Program-made: the position numbers and the translations under genes | The notes under the pieces: generated by a model | What the model was told of the DNA's origin: nothing | The model's input: only the letters and a program-made list of their open reading frames with translations | Databases searched by the model: none | Shown: positions 1 through 5,126 of the stretch, in pieces | Numbering within the stretch: position 1 is the first letter of the stretch | How the letters are laid out: each line of letters begins with the position of its first letter | Assembly: GCA_013817115.1 (NCBI GenBank) | Contig: JACDDG010000213.1 | Location: forward strand, 1-5,126 | Reading direction: 5' to 3' | DNA length: 5,126 nt | Origin: Parachlamydiaceae bacterium | GTDB taxonomy: Bacteria; Chlamydiota; Chlamydiia; Chlamydiales; Parachlamydiaceae

Positions 1-1609
1 CTGCAATTCCTTGACCACCACGCCGTTGCTCTCTGAAAGTATCTAAAGGCATTCTCTTAATGTAATCATCCATTGATAAAGTAATAATTACCTTATCATT
101 GGCAATTAAATCTTCCATTTGCATTTCGCTTTCAGCTGGTACAATTTGAGTTAATCGACCGGACTTATGCACTTTAGTAATCTCTTCCAATTCTTCCTTA
201 ATGATATCTCGAACCATTTGTTCGCTCGCTAACACAGCGCGGAAGTATTCAATTTTTGCTAGTAAAGCCTGATATTCTTCAGAAATTTTATCGCGCTCTA
301 GACCTGTTAATTGATAAAGTCGCAAATCGAGGACTGCGTTAGCTTGGCGTTCAGAAAAACCATATTCAGCCACTAAAGCGACGCGGGCTTCATCTCGGTT
401 GTTGCAACTTTTAATGAGCTTGACAATCTCATCAAGAACATCAATCGCTTTAAGGTAGCCTTCAAGAATATGCGCACGGGCTTCAGCTTTATTAAGTTCG
501 AATTGTGTACGGCGACGAACCACTTCGATTCTGTGGTCAATCCAGGCTCCGATAAACTGCTTAATGTTCATCAAACGAGGAAGACCTTTATCGATCGCCA
601 ACATATTGCAGCCAAAAGTCACTTCAAGGTCAGTGAATTTATACAGCTGATTAATAATAACTTCAGGAAGTTCACCTTTTTTCAATTCAAAAACAATACG
701 CATTCCATCTTTATCAGACTCATCGCGTAAATCAGAAATTCCTGTGATTCCTTTATTTTTGATCAATTCAGCAATGTTTTCGATTAAGCGAGACTTATTA
801 ACACCATAGGGGATTTCATCAACGATGATATCTTGACGCTCTGAACTCTCATTATGGTCTTCTACGCGCATGACGCCACGGACAAAAACTTTACCTCGGC
901 CAGTGTGATAAGCCTCTTTGATACCGCGATAACCACAGATAATACCACCTGTTGGGAAGTCGGGGCCAGGCATCACTCTCATGATGTCATCAACAGAAAC
1001 TGCAGGATCATCAAGCAATAGCAAAGTTGCCTTGACGACTTCACCTAGATTATGAGGAGGAATATTTGTCGCCATTCCCACAGCAATTCCTGTAGAACCA
1101 TTGATAAGCAGATTGGGCAATTTAGCAGGAAATACTGTTGGTTCTTTTTTGGTTTCGTCATAATTGGGAACCATGTCAACAGTATCTTTATCGAGATCTT
1201 CCATCAACTGCACTGAGGCCGCAGTTAAACGCGCTTCAGTATATCGCATCGCAGCAGGCTGGTCACCATCGACCGAACCAAAGTTCCCCTGTCCATCAAT
1301 TAATCTGTAGCGCATTGCCCAAGGTTGAGCCATCCGCACAAGTGTTGGATAGATAACTTGATCTCCATGCGGGTGGTAATCTCCGGACGTATCGCCGTAA
1401 ATTTAAGCGCACTTACGATGTTTTCCGGTTGGAGAAAGATTCAACTGACGCATCGCAAATAAAATACGTCTTTGCGAAGGTTTTAGACCATCGCGTACGT
1501 CAGGCAGAGCTCGAGAAATGATAACGGACATCGAATAGCGCAGATAACTATCCTTCATCTCATCTTCGACACTTCTAGGGATAATAATTTCGTTTTCGGT
1601 ATATGACAT
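1..1609 (-). pseudogene. gyrA: DNA gyrase subunit A, 5' part, interrupted by an in-frame TAA at codon 69; 3' end outside window
   Basis: GyrA is the DNA-cleaving subunit of the cytoplasmic gyrase A2B2 complex, which adds negative supercoils using ATP hydrolysed by GyrB. I translated all 536 visible codons. Residues 32-50 ([19 protein letters not shown]) open the winged-helix domain. HPHGD is at 79-83, and the catalytic Tyr123 lies in AAMRYTEARL (E. coli Tyr122). The tower and coiled-coil regions follow (EARAHILEGYLKAI from about 376). A first GyrA-box-like QRRGGQG at 528-534 marks the start of the DNA-wrapping C-terminal domain, which continues beyond position 1. The start ATG at 1607-1609 has AGAGGGA upstream and lies 8 nt after the gyrB stop, so the two are co-transcribed and probably translationally coupled. 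Codon 69 is TAA (1403-1405). Codons 70-536 are open in the same frame and fully conserved, so no frameshift is involved. Identity as gyrA is certain. Whether it is a true pseudogene or a sequence error is not: gyrA is normally essential. Confidence 0.88.
1403..1405 (-). other. Premature in-frame stop codon (TAA) in gyrA
   Basis: The reading frame runs K-H-R-K-C-A, then TAA, then I-Y-G-D-T-S-G-D-Y-H-P-H-G. From memory, Chlamydia GyrA has lysine at this place (KCAKICGD), and E. coli has Arg68. An AAA codon becomes TAA by one A-to-T change. Translation stopping here would leave a 68-residue peptide without the catalytic tyrosine. The next in-frame ATG is at 1331-1333 (codon 93). It has no convincing ribosome binding site, and a protein starting there would lack the first part of the winged-helix domain. 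Confidence 0.95.
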
Positions 1610-1617
1610 TGGTCCCT

Positions 1618-1620
<3 letters not shown>
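1610..1620 (-). promoter_or_regulatory. gyrA ribosome binding site overlapping the gyrB stop
   Basis: The gyrB TAG stop (1620-1618) runs straight into AGGGACCA and the gyrA ATG, so AGAGGG combines stop codon bases with the Shine-Dalgarno sequence. The arrangement suggests coupled translation of the two gyrase subunits, which are needed in equal amounts. Confidence 0.75.
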
Positions 1621-4125
<2,505 letters not shown>

Positions 4126-4137
4126 TCACCACCTTGA
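4126..4137 (-). promoter_or_regulatory. gyrB ribosome binding site
   Basis: The minus strand reads CAAGGTGGTGA and then the gyrB ATG. AAGGTGG is a good Shine-Dalgarno match about 4-5 nt from the start. It supports ATG 4123-4125 over any internal Met, giving the N-terminus [10 protein letters not shown] ahead of the conserved ATPase domain. Confidence 0.75.
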
Positions 4138-4153
4138 AAATTTAAATTAATTG

Positions 4154-4492
4154 TTAACCACGTCGAAAAACGACATTTTTGAAGTATACCGAAGGAAACT
4201 TCATCTGTAAATTGCGCAAAATACGCGGCCTGTCATGTTGACTTAAGAGACTAAGAAGCGTCGCATTCTTAACCTTAATTGTAAGAATGCCATCAATAAA
4301 TGAAATCGCTTCGGTCATACCGGCAAGCTTTTGCCCAATGACTTCTGGCCACGCTGTCAGCACCAAATCAGGCCGATCATTATGCATCACCCCAATGGCG
4401 GAAAGAACTTGTGGCAACAAATCCGCAATTCGACGCGTCGTTACTCGCGTGCCATCATAGTAGCTCTTGGGTGTCCTTAGATTGGATTTCAT
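4154..4492 (-). CDS. DUF721 / DciA-like protein, probable replicative helicase (DnaB) loader
   Basis: This 112-residue protein matches the DUF721/DciA family in layout. A basic, arginine-rich N-terminus (1-21) is followed by a helix (RIADLLPQVLSAIG, 21-34) and the family signature around WPEVIGQKLAGMT (48-60). A KH-like fold comes next, with the strand GILTIKVKN and the helical stretch LLSLLSQHDRPRILRNL. In the family, DciA interacts with DnaB and is thought to load it in bacteria that lack DnaC or DnaI. The family often sits beside gyrB or recF, and Chlamydia has a hypothetical gene at this same place upstream of gyrB. The start ATG (4490-4492) has only a weak ribosome binding site (ACGG), but a well-formed promoter lies about 30 nt upstream. 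No alternative start fits better, since the upstream ATG near 4508 meets TAA at once. Family assignment is by pattern recognition. The loader role in this organism is inferred from family knowledge and context. Confidence 0.85.
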   Translation of the reverse strand: MKSNLRTPKSYYDGTRVTTRRIADLLPQVLSAIGVMHNDRPDLVLTAWPEVIGQKLAGMTEAISFIDGILTIKVKNATLLSLLSQHDRPRILRNLQMKFPSVYFKNVVFRRG

Positions 4493-4521
4493 TTTTACCG
4501 TTTTACATCTTTAAAATCTCT

Positions 4522-4551
4522 ATTTTATCACATTTTTGCCCCCTCTGGCAA
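4522..4551 (-). promoter_or_regulatory. Probable sigma70/sigma66-type promoter for the DUF721-gyrB-gyrA operon
   Basis: On the minus strand there is TTGCCA (4551-4546, 5 of 6 matches to TTGACA), an 18-bp spacer, then TAAAAT (4527-4522, 5 of 6 matches to TATAAT). The -10 is preceded by TGA (4530-4528), which gives an extended -10 element. Transcription would begin near 4514-4516, leaving a leader of roughly 22-24 nt before the DUF721 start. No other promoter of this quality was seen before gyrB or gyrA, so it probably drives all three genes. Confidence 0.6.
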
Positions 4552-4577
4552 GCCTTTTCGTAAGAGAGAGAATAGGA

Positions 4578-4670
4578 CTAAAATGTGCCAACTATAACCA
4601 TGAATGGTAAGAGCCTTGCTGCTCCTTGCACTTCTGTGGAAACGGTGATGAAAAAGCGACAACATACCAT
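4578..4670 (-). CDS. Possible 30-residue small ORF with a strong ribosome binding site (doubtful)
   Basis: The minus strand has GGAGGG (4681-4676), a 5-nt spacer, ATG (4670-4668), and an open frame to TAG at 4580-4578. The predicted peptide starts MVCCRFFITV and ends in the hydrophobic run LLPFMVIVGTF. I do not recognise it. The only support is the quality of the Shine-Dalgarno sequence, which is better than that of the DUF721 gene downstream. It ends 27 nt before the -35 element of the operon promoter. It could equally be chance, or part of the decayed frame described for 4578-4955. Confidence 0.15.
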   Translation of the reverse strand: MVCCRFFITVSTEVQGAARLLPFMVIVGTF

Positions 4671-4795
4671 TTCTTCCCTCCACACAAGACGTTGACCTTT
4701 CAAATTTTCTGCACATTCTTTCCCTTACATCATTAATGCTGTCTTCTCTACTTCCGATTCATTGTCAAATAAATTGAAGGATATATTACTTCGTT

Positions 4796-4810
4796 GAAAA
4801 ATAATTTTTC
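4796..4810. repeat. 15-bp AT-rich perfect palindrome
   Basis: GAAAAATAATTTTTC pairs with itself over seven base pairs around a single central A. It could be an operator half-site pair or a chance feature of AT-rich DNA. There is no GC-rich stem, so it is not a terminator. Confidence 0.35.
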
Positions 4811-4862
4811 GTTCAGCATCTAATTTTAATATTTACGAATGCAGCATGCCACGCAAAAGTAT

Positions 4863-5019
4863 TTGCAAATGCCCCACAATTGCATCAAATGCTTCTTCTT
4901 GCTTTTGCAAGCCTTTTTTAGAAGAACTTGAAAGCTCTGCTTCATTTGCACATTTTCATTAATCGTTAGTTCTTATTGAATAGGCTTTTCACTTTCTCAT
5001 TTTTGTTTGCAATTTTGCA
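4863..5019. repeat. Cluster of six TTGCA words
   Basis: TTGCA occurs on the plus strand at 4863, 4880, 4905, 4946, 5007 and 5015. Four of these (4863, 4905, 5007, 5015) extend to the palindromic hexamer TTGCAA. The last pair is arranged as TTGCAA-TT-TTGCAA. Fewer than one copy would be expected by chance on one strand of 157 bp at this base composition. Function unknown. Confidence 0.4.
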
Positions 5020-5084
5020 ACCTTTATACCGAAGTGCGTTCAAATTTTGGTTTTTGGCAAAGAGAAAGCTCCCGCGATTGAGCG

Positions 5085-5126
5085 ATCAAAAATGACCCCA
5101 TATTATAATATTGGGTCGTTTTTGAT
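5085..5126. terminator. 42-bp near-perfect palindrome, candidate bidirectional terminator
   Basis: The sequence runs from ATCAAAAATGACCCC to TTGGGTCGTTTTTGAT. Of its 21 self-pairs, 19 are Watson-Crick, one is a T-G pair (position 9) and one a C-T mismatch (position 15). A GACCC/GGGTC core flanked by A5 on one side and T5 on the other would give a hairpin followed by U residues on either strand. The centre TATTATAATA is itself self-complementary. It may separate this operon from a gene beyond the window. A dispersed palindromic repeat or the end of a small mobile element are alternatives, and the window edge prevents a check for a longer structure. Confidence 0.5.

Larger units (their letters stand above)
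4578..4955 (-). pseudogene. Possible decayed coding frame with internal stops (unidentified)
   Basis: A single minus-strand frame reads protein-like over 126 codons, broken only by TAA at 4835-4833 and TAA at 4727-4725, then ended by TAG at 4580-4578. Segments include KKGLQKQEEAFDAIVGHLQI and later NLFDNESEVEKTALM. No start codon with a ribosome binding site is seen at its 5' end, where TAA and TGA stand side by side (4961-4956). I cannot assign a family. Chance is a serious alternative, because another frame in the same stretch is also open (62 residues, 4528-4716). Confidence 0.15.
4552..5084. other. Region of about 530 bp with no recognisable gene
   Basis: This stretch lies upstream of the operon promoter. 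It is AT-rich, especially at 4741-4840 and 4920-5060. Frames on both strands are short. I found no tRNA-like cloverleaf, no rRNA and no insertion-sequence ends. It holds the small ORF and possible decayed frame listed separately, the AT palindrome GAAAAATAATTTTTC at 4796-4810, and a cluster of TTGCA words at 4863-5019. Confidence 0.6.

Noticed and set aside
470..1356. Plus-strand open frames opposite gyrA (470-730, 1138-1356)
   Set aside because: They lie entirely antisense to conserved GyrA codons and their products resemble nothing.
1403..1405. Recoding of UAA as a sense codon, selenocysteine or pyrrolysine
   Set aside because: Selenocysteine uses UGA and pyrrolysine UAG. The 112-residue DUF721 gene ends normally in TAA, and gyrB has no internal stops, so genome-wide reassignment is not supported.
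1395..1415. Frameshift in gyrA
   Set aside because: Sequence on both sides of the TAA is in the same frame and aligns with GyrA without gain or loss of residues, so it is a substitution to a stop, not an indel.
4528..4716. 62-residue minus-strand open frame (MCRKFERSTS...)
   Set aside because: It runs through the operon promoter, lacks a ribosome binding site at its ATG, has an unusual composition and competes with a more protein-like frame in the same stretch.
4764..4792. Plus-strand promoter-like TTGTCA and TATTAC
   Set aside because: The -10 is a poor match, and no gene follows on the plus strand within the window.
4898..4919. Hairpin CTTGC-TTTT-GCAAG followed by T6 as a plus-strand terminator
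   Set aside because: The stem has only five pairs, and no plus-strand gene lies to the left that it could terminate. It is more likely part of the TTGCA cluster.
4840..4951. Basic, Cys-containing frame of about 37 residues starting MKQSFQVLLKK on the minus strand
   Set aside because: No Shine-Dalgarno sequence and no family resemblance; it overlaps the other weak frame in the region.

Overview
The window looks like a piece of chlamydial chromosome. It carries three genes in tandem on the minus strand: a DUF721/DciA-like gene, gyrB and gyrA. The first two are intact. GyrA is cut by the left edge of the window. The order DUF721-gyrB-gyrA and details of the proteins (for example the GyrA stretch GDTSGDYHPHG and the KHRKCA block before it) match the first gyrase locus of Chlamydia as I remember it. 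The sequence differs enough from Chlamydia proper to suggest an environmental, amoeba-associated lineage (order Parachlamydiales). The genus cannot be fixed from the sequence alone.

Layout from right to left, in the direction of transcription. Positions 4552-5126 hold no gene I can recognise. They contain a near-perfect 42-bp palindrome at the window edge (5085-5126), a cluster of TTGCA words (4863-5019), an AT-rich palindrome (4796-4810), and one minus-strand frame that reads like decayed or very short coding sequence. A good sigma70/sigma66-type promoter (4522-4551) sits just upstream of the DUF721 gene (4154-4492). After a 28-nt gap comes gyrB (1618-4125), and after 8 nt comes gyrA (1609 to beyond position 1). 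The spacing and the lack of terminators indicate one operon. It would supply a presumed replicative-helicase loader and both subunits of DNA gyrase, so it joins two replication functions: loading DnaB and removing positive supercoils ahead of the fork.

The most notable point is an in-frame TAA at codon 69 of gyrA (1403-1405). It lies where Chlamydia has lysine and E. coli GyrA has Arg68. The other 467 codons visible downstream are open in the same frame and fully gyrase-like, including the catalytic Tyr. So this is a single nonsense codon in an otherwise undamaged gene, not a frameshift or general decay. A base-call error, a very recent mutation or readthrough are the candidate explanations. 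The GyrA quinolone-determining region also has Gln and Pro at the positions of E. coli Ser83 and Asp87.

I see no defence system, CRISPR array, mobile element or otherwise undescribed multi-gene system. This is core housekeeping DNA plus a non-coding or decayed flank.
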